A stretch of DNA of 64,000 nt from JAJRVM01 sp963700515 (GTDB lineage Bacteria > Planctomycetota > Planctomycetia > Pirellulales > Pirellulaceae). Position 1 is the first letter of the stretch, and each line of letters opens with the position of its first letter. Shown here in pieces: positions 50,076-59,578 of the stretch. The position numbers and the translations under genes are program-made. Under the pieces are notes generated by a model that was not told the origin of the DNA, made no database searches, and saw only the letters and a list, made by a program, of their open reading frames with translations. The stretch is taken from assembly GCA_963700515.1 (NCBI GenBank), contig CAVOXY010000021.1:186001-250000 (forward strand), written 5' to 3'.

Positions 50076-50615
50076 TCAGCGAGGCAACCCTGCGCCGATG
50101 GCAGCGAAAACGATGACCATCATAACGAGGATCACCACGGTGATGATGATCGCGATTGCCAGATAGAGCAGTGCTACCAGCGCGGCACGGCCGAACGAGG
50201 TGGGTAACATTCCGCTGATCATGCCCGCCAAGACAAGAAAGCTGACGGGAACAGCGACAAGTTGCGCGACAGATTGGGCCGCACCCAGGTCTTTTCCCAT
50301 GGCCGCCATACCCCCGCCGACAACCAAGCCCACCACAAACGAGGTGCCCATGTTCACGAGCGCCGCGACAAAAGCAATTCCCATGGCCTTGCCGAAATCG
50401 GGCATCGGTACCGCGTCACGTGACTTGGCTCCTCCCACAAAAAGGTTGTAGAGCCAACAGGCGGTACGCAGGACGACAGCACCGATCAGCGTGCCGATAA
50501 CCAGCGCCACTCCCAGCACGCAGAGCAGGCCCGCCAAGACCTGCGCAAGACGCGCCGGGTCCGGTTGTTGTGCGAGCAACATCATGGTCAATCCACCCCC
50601 TGAATGCTCGGCCAA
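50076..50615 (-). CDS. Polytopic membrane protein, function unknown
   Basis: 179 residues with four or five hydrophobic helices: VLAGLLCVLGVALVIGTLIG, AMGIAFVAALVNMGTSFVVG, LVAVPVSFLVLAGMISGML and ALLYLAIAIIITVVILVMMV. A Gly-rich segment VVGGGMAAMGKDLG is between them. The ATG at 50585 is an alternative start. No known family is recognised. It precedes, on the same strand, the heparinase gene at a distance of more than 200 bases. Confidence 0.7.
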   Translation of the reverse strand: MAEHSGGGLTMMLLAQQPDPARLAQVLAGLLCVLGVALVIGTLIGAVVLRTACWLYNLFVGGAKSRDAVPMPDFGKAMGIAFVAALVNMGTSFVVGLVVGGGMAAMGKDLGAAQSVAQLVAVPVSFLVLAGMISGMLPTSFGRAALVALLYLAIAIIITVVILVMMVIVFAAIGAGLPR

Positions 50616-50782
50616 GATACAGACGTAGTGCCGTTATTGTTACGTCTTTCTCGCCACAACTCAACAGTAGCGCTGGCGGATGAGAGTGTTTGTCGACAAC
50701 CTCTGCACACGGTGCGCGGATGTTCGTGGAACTGAAGTGCCATTCTAGGTCGGGGGAAATGGAGAGCGATCGGTGCTGCGCA

Positions 50783-50800
50783 AACGGAATGAATTCCGTT
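50783..50800. repeat. AACGGAATGAATTCCGTT palindrome, variant copy
   Basis: Same outer sequence and CTAC flank as the AACGGACT family, but the inner six bases are changed in a complementary way so that the palindrome stays perfect. It lies 37 bases beyond the stop of the M64 peptidase gene. Confidence 0.75.
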
Positions 50801-50836
50801 CTACTTTGGCTACGCTCAATGGATCGGCCCGATTTA

Positions 50837-52340
50837 TCACTTGACGTGCGTGTCAAGCACCCGCTCGATCGCGCGTTGGCAGACCGGGCAGAACTCGACG
50901 GTGTTGCGGCTGAACATCACGCAGTCGATGGTAGGGCGATAGAGCCCCTTCGATTCGTAGGCCGCCCCTTCGAACGCTCCAACTTTGCCGTAGTACTGGT
51001 TCTCTCTCAGCACGCGTGTCATCCGCTCTCGGTCGTCCGTGATGGCTTCTGTGGAATCGCGCGGTGCTCCTTCTGCCGCGTGCTGCTCCCCTTGGGCAGC
51101 TGGCGGCTTCTTGCGTTGTGCCTCGAAAGCCGCTTTGTCCCAGGGTGTCGGCAGCGGCACGTCGGGCGCCACCAGGTCCTCCCATTTCAGTTGAGCCGGG
51201 TCGAGTAAGGCGGTGATGTTCGGTTCCCAGGGCTCGATCTTGATCGGTTGGCCTGTTTCGTAGGCCACGTCCGATGTGTAATACTCGTCCCCCAAGCCGG
51301 CCAGGTGGTGTCCGAACTCGTGAATCAGAATGTAGCCGGAGAAGCTGTTGTCGGCGACCACTGTCGTTTGATCATTGTAGATGCCCCCGCCACCATAGGT
51401 GCGCTCGTTGAGCAAAATGACGAGGTAGTCGTAAGGTGCCTGCGCGGCCGCGTCGCGCACGGAGCGGTTGTCGAACGTCAACACGTACCGCGGCAAATCG
51501 AATGTGTTGTACTCACAGGCGAAGGGGGAACGGCGGAAAATGTTTTCGCGCGGTCGACTGACACCGCTCTCGGACGCGACAGCATCAACCGCACGTACGT
51601 TGAAGTCCTGCCGCCGACTCTTGAATGGCTCGACGGAAAACAACTGCTCCGTCAAACGCCGGACCGCCTCATGGAACTTGGGCATCTCGTCGCGCGTGTA
51701 ACCGTCGCCTAGAAACACGATATCCACTTTCTCGGACGCTTCGCCGTGCGAAAATACGGTCCAGACCTCGTCGCGCCGCGGCGTGTCCGCACTGGTGACA
51801 AAACGGGAAGCCGGATCGATCTCTTGCATCCACAGTTCATGCCATGTCTCCCTCAACGCGCCGTTGGAGAACGACCTGGACCGGTTTCACCGGCCAGGGA
51901 AATCGTAGAGACTCGTGAAACGTTCCCCACCGCTGTTTCGCCGGCGCCGTGGTCTGCCATTCACCGAAGACACTGCAGAACCCGCGGGCATACAGCACAC
52001 GACTGGTGGCGGCGTCACGGACCTCAAACCGGTAGAGACCCAGGTTGAGCGAGTCAATAAGATGGCTGCGACTACCTGCCCAGGGACCGTCCGCCAGAAC
52101 GCGGTCGGGTGCCACGTGCTCGTCCGTCGCATTGCCTGTGTGAAATAAGTCCACCCGCATGGTGCGCGGGAGAAAGTCCCTTACGAAATCCACCTGCGGT
52201 TGCTGCTGGGTGGTCGGCGAGTCTTGTTGGGCCGGCAGCGGGGCAGTCGCACAGAGCACGGTTATCAACGTCAATATGCCAAGTCGATGCAGCAGCCGGA
52301 GGAACGGAACTCGAAAGACTCGGATGGCGGGGCAGGTCAT
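50837..52340 (-). CDS. Secreted M64 (IgA-type) metallopeptidase, one frame change
   Basis: About 500 residues when joined. Signal peptide (LHRLGILTLITVLCATAP), an N-terminal beta domain of the M64_N type (MRVDLFHTGNATDEH, WGTFHESLRFPWPVKPV), then, after a frame change near 51862, the peptidase: VDIVFLGDGYTRDEMPKFHE, YNTFDLPRYVLTFDN and the zinc motif LIHEFGHHLAGLGDEYY. CVMFSRNTVEFCPVCQRAI near the end has conserved cysteines. Secreted zinc peptidases of this family are common in planctomycetes and Bacteroidetes; the substrate is not defined. The ATG at 52352 is an alternative start. Confidence 0.87.
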
Positions 52341-52579
52341 GCGCAGCTCCAACAGCTTACAGGTTGCGCGATCTCACTCATGCGGCCGGTGGGAAACCCA
52401 ATACGGCGATGAATCAAGGGCGATCGTCTGGCCTTATTGTGGTGTGAAAATGGGCCCGTGTTCAAGCCACCCTTGTCGGTAGCGGACCAGTTGTGGTCCC
52501 ACGGAAAAATCCGGTGGAAACCTGCAGGTGGATGGCCTGTCGGTAGCGGAAGTTGGTCCCAAGAGCCCCGGTAAGGTGT

Positions 52580-55500
52580 TCAGCGTCTCGCGGGCTGGTC
52601 GAGGTTCTCAAATGGTCGGTCCTGAGCAGCGGGTGCCTCCTGCGTCTTGGCCGATTCATCTTTCTCGGCCTCCAGCTTCTCGAGCATTTGCCTGGCATAC
52701 TCCTTGTAAGGTCCCTCCACCTCGGCGTAATTGCGTAGTATGGGGATCGCCTCTTTGGCCTGACCGAGTTTTTCCAGCGTGGACAGGATTGCAAACTCTG
52801 CTGGCGTTCCACCGGCATAGAAGCCACCAGGGTATCCTCCCATTGCTCCAAACCCACCCATTCCCCGGCTCCCCCACATTCCTCCGCCCATGCCGGGTGT
52901 ATTTGCCGCGGCCGTTTCTTTGGAGAATACTTCCACCAGTTGCGAGACGATCGACTCGGCATGAGACCCGAGACGACCAATTGCCTCCAGCGAAGCGTGC
53001 CGTCGCGTAGGATCGCTCACGTACTGTAGTAGAGTATCGGGCAGTCCCTCTGTATCCGGCGCCGATTGGCTACGCGAGCGCGGCTTCGTACCTGGTCTCT
53101 TTGTCTTCCGATTTCAGGGCTTCCTGTAACCACCCCACAACATCCGGGAACTTCTGGCCGTCTAGATTCAGCGCGGTGGCTAACGAACCTGCAAACCCCA
53201 GTGCCCATCGACTGGTGTTAAGCGTCCGAGTTGTGCGACATGTCGAGTAACACCGGCATCATGTCAGGTGCTGCCTGTATCATTGCCGTGCGTAAACCGT
53301 CTGATGGTTGCGGTCCATAGCCAGGAATTGCCAGTGTAACGGAGATTCTGAACGAACATCGAGAGAAACTCGCGACTTCTGTTGTTGCCCTGTTGGATTT
53401 CCGAGGCAATCGCTTTGGCCACGCCACTGGGATCCATACGTAGCAGCGTATTCTGGGTCTGTTGGACGAGCTTTCCCTGTGGGCTGTCGTCCATGATCGT
53501 CGATCCAAAGGCCCGCATGATGCGCAGCAAGGCTCTTGCCGCTTCCTCACTGCCTGCCTCCGGGGCCAGTACCGAAATAGCTGTCACAGCATCAATTAAC
53601 CGCGTCGGACTTCGCTCGGTGTCCATCACGGCCAGCCAATCGTTGTAGGACTTGCCGTCGTAGACCAGTCGCGATTTGAGTTCCTCACTGGAGGCCGGGG
53701 TTGAAGCGAACCCACTTGCCCCGCCCGCTCCGGGAACCATTCCTGGGCCCATTGCCCCACTGCCCATGCTGCCCGGCATCGCGCCTCCCACGCCGGGCAT
53801 CATTCCCATGCCGGATCCCGCTTCCATGCCTGGCGTGGAGGGCATGCCACCAGAAGATCCCATTCCTGGATTGGGGATGCCAGCCATCCCGCTCGACATG
53901 CCTCCACCCATGCCCGGCATGCCGCGACCCACTGGGGGTCCACCCATCATGCCTCCCATGCCTCCAGCGGGGCCCATGGACATCGATCCGCCCATCATGC
54001 CACCCGCTGCTCATCTCGCTCATGGATTCTCCAGCTGCCATGCCCGCCATTCCCATCGCCGAGCCCGCAGTCGGTTGATGCTGACCCTTTGGCTTTTGCT
54101 CGACCGTCAAGACAACGCGGTCGCCTCGGGAGATCGTGAACTGATTCTGGCTCAGCATCCAGCGATCGGCGTCGCTGGCCAATTCGACCGCATACTGTCC
54201 CGATCGGATCGTGAGTTTTCCGTGACCCTGCTGGAGCGTCAATTCCTGAACGGGCTGACCATCCACTCGCCTCACCAGGATATGGGCGTTGGGATCTTCC
54301 GAGCGCACGATCAACTCACCGCGATCGGTCACCAAACGGAAGACCATGACAGCTCCCACCACGAAGGCAAAGAACGCTGATGCCGCCAGTATCCGTGGCA
54401 GTCCTCCAAAGCGTCTGCCATTACCCGAGAGAGCTACCTCGGCCTGCGCCGTGTGTGGTTCCTTTCGCTGTCCAAACACAGCCGCCATGGACCAGGCAGA
54501 ATGTCGAAATCGATCCGGTTCTGGTTTTTCGGCTGCTCGTCGCATCAGTTGCACCAGGTCAGCATCTGCCGCGAATCGGGAGAGCGCATCGCTCACCTCG
54601 TCGACAGTGGCATACCGCTGGTCAGGTTCCTTGGCCAGGCATCTGCCGATAATCTGGTCCAGTTCCTCCGGCACTTCAGCACGAATGTCTCGAGCGGATG
54701 GAACTGGGGCATTGGCCAGCGCGAGGACTTTTTTCAGCAGCGAATTGTGGCGTGCACCACCGTAGGGCGCTTGTCCGGTCAGCAACTGAAACAACGTCGC
54801 CCCCAGACTGTAGATATCCGCTCGGGTGTCAACTTGATGGCTGTCGGCCGCTTGTTCCGGAGCCATGTAGTCCAGAGTTCCCATCAGCTGGCCGATGGTG
54901 GTCAAGTTATTCTCGCCCTCCAGATACTGCTGGCTGAGCATGGCCAGACCCAGGTCAAGAATCTTGACTCGGCCATCCTGGGTCACCATCACGTTGGACG
55001 GCTTGATGTCGCGATGCACCAGGCTCGCCTCGTGAACGTGGGCCAAGCCTTTGGCCGCCTGGGAGACGATCTCACAGGCATCGGCCACTCCCAGCGGTCC
55101 CACTCGCCGCACGAGTCGGGACAGGTCGAGTCCATCCACAAAATCCATGACCAGATAGTGCATACCCGCTTCATCCCCGGCATCACTGGCGCGCACAATG
55201 TTCGGATGGTCGAGCGACCCGATCACCTCCATCTCACGTTCGAAGCGCGCAATGGCCGCCGGCCCGGTCCAGCGGTGGACCGGCAGCAGCTTGATCGCGA
55301 CCAGCCGTTTGAGTTTGGGGTGCTGAGCCTTGTAGACCATTCCCATCCCCCCTGTTCCGGCGAGTTCCAGCACGCGATAGCCACCGATCGACGTCGGGAT
55401 GGGAGGGAGTTCAGGTGCCTCCTGCCGCGGATCGGCATGACGCTGGACCAATTGGTCCACCACAGCCTGGCAGGCGGAGTCATCGACCCCCTCGTGCTGG

Positions 55501-55691
55501 CCAGGCAGCTGTTTCAGATTCGTCACAAAGGAATCGGGCGGTTCTTCCAGGTTCGAAATCGTGGCCTGGCACGACACACACGTATCGATATGCGCGGCCA
55601 TTAGTTCCAACTGGTCGACTTCGACGCAACCGGACGCGAACGACGCAAGTTCCTGCTGCGTAAAGCATTGCGCGATGTGAGTGGCTGCCAT
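52580..55691 (-). CDS. Membrane Ser/Thr protein kinase with Gly/Met-rich linker and HEAT-like C-terminus, about four frame changes
   Basis: About 1035 residues when joined. Starts at ATG 55691 with an anti-sigma-like zinc-finger segment (HIDTCVSCQ, about 35-43). The kinase domain spans about 105-375: LAGTGGMGMVYKAQ, VAIKLL, VHRDIKPSNVMV, KILDLGLAML, GTLDYMAPEQA. Membrane helix at about 435-455 (LAASAFFAFVVGAVMVFRLV). The extracytoplasmic part has a PEGA-like module (RSGQYAVEL), a region of MGGMMGGP-type repeats at about 545-665, and alpha-helical HEAT-like repeats, one interrupted by a second Gly-rich stretch. Frame changes near 53998, 53330, 53221 and 53080; all flanks readable. It follows the sigma factor gene. 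Confidence 0.82.
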
Positions 55692-55761
55692 GAGTGGTCT
55701 CCTGGGCTGCTGCTGAGTTTTTCGCTCTACAAGAACAACGCTCACGTTGGACAAGAAATGG

Positions 55762-55823
55762 CGTAGCCGCGCGTCGCCCCGTAGCCGCGTTCGCCCCGTA
55801 GCCGCGTTCGCCAGAACGCGGAC
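55762..55823. repeat. Three 18-bp tandem units ending in a palindrome
   Basis: CGTAGCCGCGTTCGCCC-type units start at 55762, 55780 and 55798. The last merges into the palindrome CCGCGTTCGCCAGAACGCGG. It lies in the 5' region of the kinase gene, between it and the sigma factor gene. Confidence 0.75.
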
Positions 55824-55953
55824 GGAGCAGGCGTAGGTCTCTTCGCTTCCCCACGCTCTGGCGAGTGCGCCTACGACCTACACGGATTACGTGAACTCGA
55901 TTAAGTGTTGGGTAGACCGTTTTTTGGTGGGAGGGGGGTCTGGCGCTTCGTTA

Positions 55954-55971
55954 AACGGACTGAAGTCCGTT
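55954..55971. repeat. AACGGACTGAAGTCCGTT palindrome, copy 4, directly after a stop codon (minus strand)
   Basis: On the minus strand the order is ACGTAG, then AACGGACTTCAGTCCGTT. The TAG (55974-55972) terminates the sigma factor gene, exactly as at 23621 on the plus strand. Confidence 0.85.
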
Positions 55972-56606
55972 CTACGTAAGGCCATCGAGTTCGGAGCGTA
56001 GGCGTTGGAGGACGCGGGAACGAGCTTTATAGACGGCCCACACACTCACGCCCAGATCAGCCGCAATGTCGCTGGGCCGATCCCCCTCGACCGCCGACCG
56101 CCAGAAGGCCTGCCAGGTGCGAGCGTCGAATTCCTGGCAGACCAGTTGCAGGCGCGGTGCCGCAAGCCACCCAGTTCGAGCGAACCGCTTTCACTGTGCG
56201 GATCGGGCGGGCTGTCGGCCAACTGCTCTAGACGTTCGCGAGCTGCAGTTCCTCCAGCAGCTCGGACCTGTTGGCGTAATTCGCGGTAGTGGTCTCGCAC
56301 GCGATTGCGCGTAATGGTCCACAACCAGCCGCGAAACGTATCGGTCGGCCGCTCGTGAGAAAGACGACCAATGTGCCGGGTCAACGCCCCGAAGACATCC
56401 TGCGTCACGTCCGCCGCATCGTTGGGCTGCAGTCCAGCATCGCGTGCCCAGCGGTAGACCACCGGGCCGTAGAGTCTGACGAGTCGACCCCAGGCCTCCG
56501 AATCATCCGCCTGAACCCGAGCCAGCAGACTAGCCGACGTCGAAGAACGGTGCCGGTCGTGCCAAGAGGAGTTGGGCTTCGAATAGGTCATGCCACTGAT
56601 TGTCAC
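55972..56606 (-). CDS. ECF-type RNA polymerase sigma factor, planctomycete class, two frame changes
   Basis: About 210 residues when joined. Region 2: SLLARVQADDSEAWGRLVRL, LYGPVVYRWARDAGLQPNDA and DVTQDVFGALTRHIG, then FRGWLWTITRNRVRDHYREL. After a frame change near 56155 it reads RLQLVCQEFDARTWQAFW; after another near 56080 in a GGGG run it gives region 4, RPSDIAADLGVSVWAVYKAR and SRVLQRLRSELDG. The ending DGLT plus stop uses ACGTAG of a palindromic repeat. Such sigma factors are regularly next to Ser/Thr kinases in planctomycetes, and the kinase gene here begins about 280 bases downstream; regulation of one by the other is inferred. Confidence 0.88.
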
Positions 56607-56641
56607 TGGTCACTAGTCATTGGTTATCTTCAGTGACAGGG

Positions 56642-57330
56642 TCAGTCGAGCTTCAGCATACGGATGTTACGCCAGCGGACCTGAAACGGCTTGAAGTTGT
56701 CACTACCAACTCCGTGGACCTGCAGACCGATGATGCCGCGACGGTCACATCGTCTGTGAAATCTGCACACGGCACGCCGTTGATCCACGTGCGGATCGAA
56801 TTGCCTTTGCAGACGACCAGGTAGCGGTTCCACGTGTTGTCTTTGAAAGCCGTGCGAGCTGCTGGTCGTTCCGAGAAGTCGTCCAGAAATACCCCTCGGC
56901 GTGCTTCGTCATAGACATTGCCTGACTGCCCGTCTGCTGCGGTGGAAATCTCCACCTGATAACCGTGTACGCGATCGGCAGGGATCTTGTATTCAAACTT
57001 GCTGCCGTCGGGTCTGGTGCCGGAGACCGTCATCTCTTCGTCCGCGATGAGGCTGCGAAACTGCACGCCGGAGTTCAATGCAGGGTCATTCGTGACCTCG
57101 AATTCGAGTATGAAGTCGCCATACTTCTCTTTCGTGCAGAGGAAAGAATTGGGACTCCCCAGCACGGCTGTCCCGACGATCGTCCCGTCTTCCACTTTGT
57201 AGGTGGCCGTGCCGCTGTGGACTTCCCAGCCGTTGAGCGTCTTGCCGTCGAACAGATCAATCCACTGGCCATGTGCAGTCGAGGTGCATGCCACTGCCAG
57301 CAGCCAAAGAAACCCTGTGATCTTGCGCAT
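56642..57330 (-). CDS. Secreted DUF1080 (3-keto-disaccharide hydrolase-like) protein, one frame change
   Basis: About 230 residues. The ATG at 57330 opens a signal peptide (TGFLWLLAVACTSTAHG); the frame upstream to 57405 is not used, I think. The fold is a concanavalin-like jelly roll: WIDLFDGKTLNGWEVHSG, FILEFEVTNDPALNSGVQFR, HGYQVEISTAADGQSGNVYD and NRYLVVCKGNSIRTWINGVP. Near 56750 the frame changes and the protein finishes with GIIGLQVHGVGSDNFKPFQV and IRMLKL, the normal end of DUF1080 domains. Some members hydrolyse 3-keto-glycosides; this one is not assigned. Confidence 0.87.
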
Positions 57331-57589
57331 GTTGCTGATTCTCCTGTAGGTCGAGTCAATTACGAACTCCCTTAAGATTGTCGCGCGTCGGGGCGGTAAT
57401 TGCAACGGTGGCCGATATCAAACCGCCTGAAGTGGGCTGGATACGGGCCCCGCGGTCTCTGCCCGAACGTGTGGGATCGCTCGGCAGCGGAGGTGCGTAC
57501 GAAATGGAGCAACCCAGCCGGCAGCCGTGTGGCCGCGGGCTGGGTCTCTGTTCTGTAGTGTGCGGTTGGGCTGTCTTGAGTGTGCGCGG

Positions 57590-58048
57590 CTATCGGAACA
57601 ACCGCTCCAACGTCCGCCCCACACCACCTCTGCGTTCGCCGCTCTTGGGTCGAATCGGGTTACCGCCACCCAGGCGAATCGTGCGGTAGGCAACCTGCCC
57701 GGATCGCCAGTCGCGGATGGCCAGCGTCACGTAACCCTGATAGGCAGCTCGTTGCACCAGCCGATACCAGTGGCCGTCGTAGCGCAGCCGCACACCGTTG
57801 ACGGCCAGGATCGTGTCGCCCGGTTCCAGCCCGATGCGCCGGGCGGGTCCTCTGTGGTGGACAGCTGTCACGTGTTCGCCATTGCCAGCGAAGTAGCTGT
57901 CAAAGCCGAGGTACGGAACCGAGGAACCACCACCGGGAGGGAGCAGCAATCGCTGCTGGGGCGGTTGAGCTTGAGCCTGCGTGCTGAGAAGCGTAACAAA
58001 GGTGGCGGCCAGAGCCAACAATGCCGTGGTTCGAATCGTCGCTGCCAT
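57590..58048 (-). CDS. Small secreted PDZ-domain protein
   Basis: Intact, 152 residues. Signal peptide (LLALAATFVTLLSTQAQAQ). A single PDZ domain: YLGFDSYFAGNGEHVTAVHH, GPARRIGLEPGDTILAVNGV and LVQRAAYQGYVTLAIRDW. The C-terminus is basic and Gly-rich (GERRGGVGRTLERLF). No protease domain. Such proteins are probably periplasmic adaptors. It lies downstream of the PEP-CTERM gene on the same strand but beyond a terminator, so it has its own promoter. Confidence 0.8.
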   Translation of the reverse strand: MAATIRTTALLALAATFVTLLSTQAQAQPPQQRLLLPPGGGSSVPYLGFDSYFAGNGEHVTAVHHRGPARRIGLEPGDTILAVNGVRLRYDGHWYRLVQRAAYQGYVTLAIRDWRSGQVAYRTIRLGGGNPIRPKSGERRGGVGRTLERLFR

Positions 58049-58189
58049 GATGGAACTCCTTGTGCTCGAAAGGGGGTTTAAGAGTCGGTTTGACTCGTCT
58101 TCTGCCCCTTACATGGCAACGGGCAACAGATCTGCGACAGGTCGAGAGAAAAAGCGAAAGAAAGCTCGCCCAATCCACGGAGTGTGGCG

Positions 58190-58220
58190 CAAAAAGAAAC
58201 CCCAGATGGTGAGTCTGGGG
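58190..58220 (-). terminator. Intrinsic terminator of the PEP-CTERM gene
   Basis: On the minus strand a perfect stem CCCCAGA/TCTGGGG with a 7-base loop is followed by TTTCTTTTTG. It lies 32 bases after the stop of the PEP-CTERM gene and 142 bases before the PDZ gene. Confidence 0.82.
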
Positions 58221-58251
58221 CTGTGATTATTGACAGGTCAATCTATCCGAG

Positions 58252-58998
58252 TCAGCTCCTGCGTTTTCGCCACGCAATGATACCGCCGATCAGGCCGACA
58301 ATCGACCACATTGCGATGGTGGAGGGTTCGGGGACGGCAGCACGAGTAATCGTCAGGTTAATGTTTCCCGTAGCCGTCGCACTCCAGTTAGGATTGATTG
58401 CGGACGTTCTCGCAATTTGTTGGAAGTAATAAGTGTGCCCAGCCACTAAGTTGCCAAATAGGCTGCCAACATTGGAATTAACCTCCCCTGCAGTTCCGCC
58501 TAAGGTAAATGCTGGGTTAGTGGCATCAAGCGAAACTTGCGAGCTGTAGGCGAGGGTGGATATTGGCAAGGGTGGTGTATAGTCCCACAGTTGTGCAGTG
58601 AGCTGAATTGTACCAGTCTCAGCCCCAACATTCGTGACGTTATAGTAGCCCGAGAGCAAGTAGGTCGCATCTTCGTTCGCGGTGAAATCCAAGTGGTACA
58701 CATAACTATACGCATCGCCGTCACCCCCCCGCGACTGGGTGATGTCGTAATTGAATATTGTCTGACCCGGTGACGTGCTCCAAGAAAAATCTGTCGTGGA
58801 GTGAGACGAACCGGCAGCGGCGGAAATCGTCCCGTTCGCGAAGGTTGCTGAATTAACAAATTCGATGGCATAACCATCAACGTTGTTAACTTCAACCTCA
58901 GTACTATGATACAGAACCGTGACCAGGTCGGCGTTTACTATCGTACTAGTAGTGCACACGACAACAGCCAACAGAATTGCCAAACCTCGATGGATCAT
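58252..58998 (-). CDS. PEP-CTERM sorting-signal surface protein
   Basis: Intact, 248 residues. Signal peptide (AILLAVVVCTTSTIVNA), a Ser/Thr/Asn-rich beta domain (SATFANGTISAAAGSSHSTT; YLLSGYYNVTNVGAETGTI), and the tripartite C-terminal signal VPEPSTIAMWSIVGLIGGII followed by AWRKRRS. This directs the protein to an exosortase (EpsH/XrtA type) for cell-surface attachment; no exosortase gene is in the window. The mature function is unknown. Base composition is somewhat less GC-rich than that of its neighbours. Confidence 0.92.
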   Translation of the reverse strand: MIHRGLAILLAVVVCTTSTIVNADLVTVLYHSTEVEVNNVDGYAIEFVNSATFANGTISAAAGSSHSTTDFSWSTSPGQTIFNYDITQSRGGDGDAYSYVYHLDFTANEDATYLLSGYYNVTNVGAETGTIQLTAQLWDYTPPLPISTLAYSSQVSLDATNPAFTLGGTAGEVNSNVGSLFGNLVAGHTYYFQQIARTSAINPNWSATATGNINLTITRAAVPEPSTIAMWSIVGLIGGIIAWRKRRS

Positions 58999-59091
58999 TT
59001 CCCGACGCCTCGAAACAGAAGAAGTGATTCGCAGTCATCCGCACCACCGAGAAATATAACTGGATCGAAGAGGAAAACACCCATCGTTAGG

Positions 59092-59112
59092 GGGGGCGGT
59101 GCCCCCTTTTTT
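59092..59112 (+). terminator. Orphan rho-independent terminator-like hairpin
   Basis: GGGGGC, loop GGT, GCCCCC and six T residues on the plus strand. No gene on the plus strand ends here, and the nearest gene to the left is read in the opposite direction. Confidence 0.6.
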
Positions 59113-59347
59113 AGGAAATCACAGCTCCTATCGCTCCCAGCCGAACACCAACCTACACCCGTGTCAGACCAAACGCGTACTTGCGGCCCATGGACTGTGG
59201 TTGTGGAAACGCAGCAGCGCCGAAACTCTGGTGGGGGACCAGTGCTGCACCCACGAGAGATTCCGCAGCGGTCACGACGGGGGTCCATCTGCATTCGCTC
59301 CAGAGCAAGGCGCAGAGGTCATGTGACGCGCTGCTCGCGATCGGTGA

Positions 59348-59378
59348 ACAGCGGGGCGAATGTAAAGTTCGCCCCGCT
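59348..59378. repeat. Perfect inverted repeat CAGCGGGGCGAA / TTCGCCCCGCTG
   Basis: Arms of 12 bases with the 7-base loop TGTAAAG. No T-tract follows. It could be an RNA hairpin or a repeat element; only this copy was noticed. Confidence 0.8.
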
Positions 59379-59487
59379 GGGTGAGCAGAATTCTCTCACT
59401 AAGAGACAACCGCATAGATGGGTGCGTGTTAACAGGGGCCGAGACGCGGGGGTGTTGGCAGTTGGCTGGTTCTTTGGCGGGTCCATA

Positions 59488-59505
59488 AACGGACTGAAGT
59501 CCGTT
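59488..59505. repeat. AACGGACTGAAGTCCGTT palindrome, copy 5
   Basis: With the flank CTACGTAG on its right as in copies 1 and 4. It lies about 75 bases beyond the stop of the VWA protein gene (minus strand) and is not adjacent to the stop. Confidence 0.85.
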
Positions 59506-59578
59506 CTACGTAGTTAGTGAGATGGTCATTGGGGGGAATTGTGGGCGAGGGACGTGTGTCCTTCTGGCATAACTCCCT

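Larger units (their letters stand above)
58999..59578. other. Intergenic region with an orphan terminator, hairpin and palindrome
   Basis: 580 bases between two leftward genes without a supported gene. It contains a plus-strand terminator-like structure (59092-59112), a perfect 12-bp hairpin (59348-59378) and a copy of the AACGGACT palindrome (59488-59505). Confidence 0.55.
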
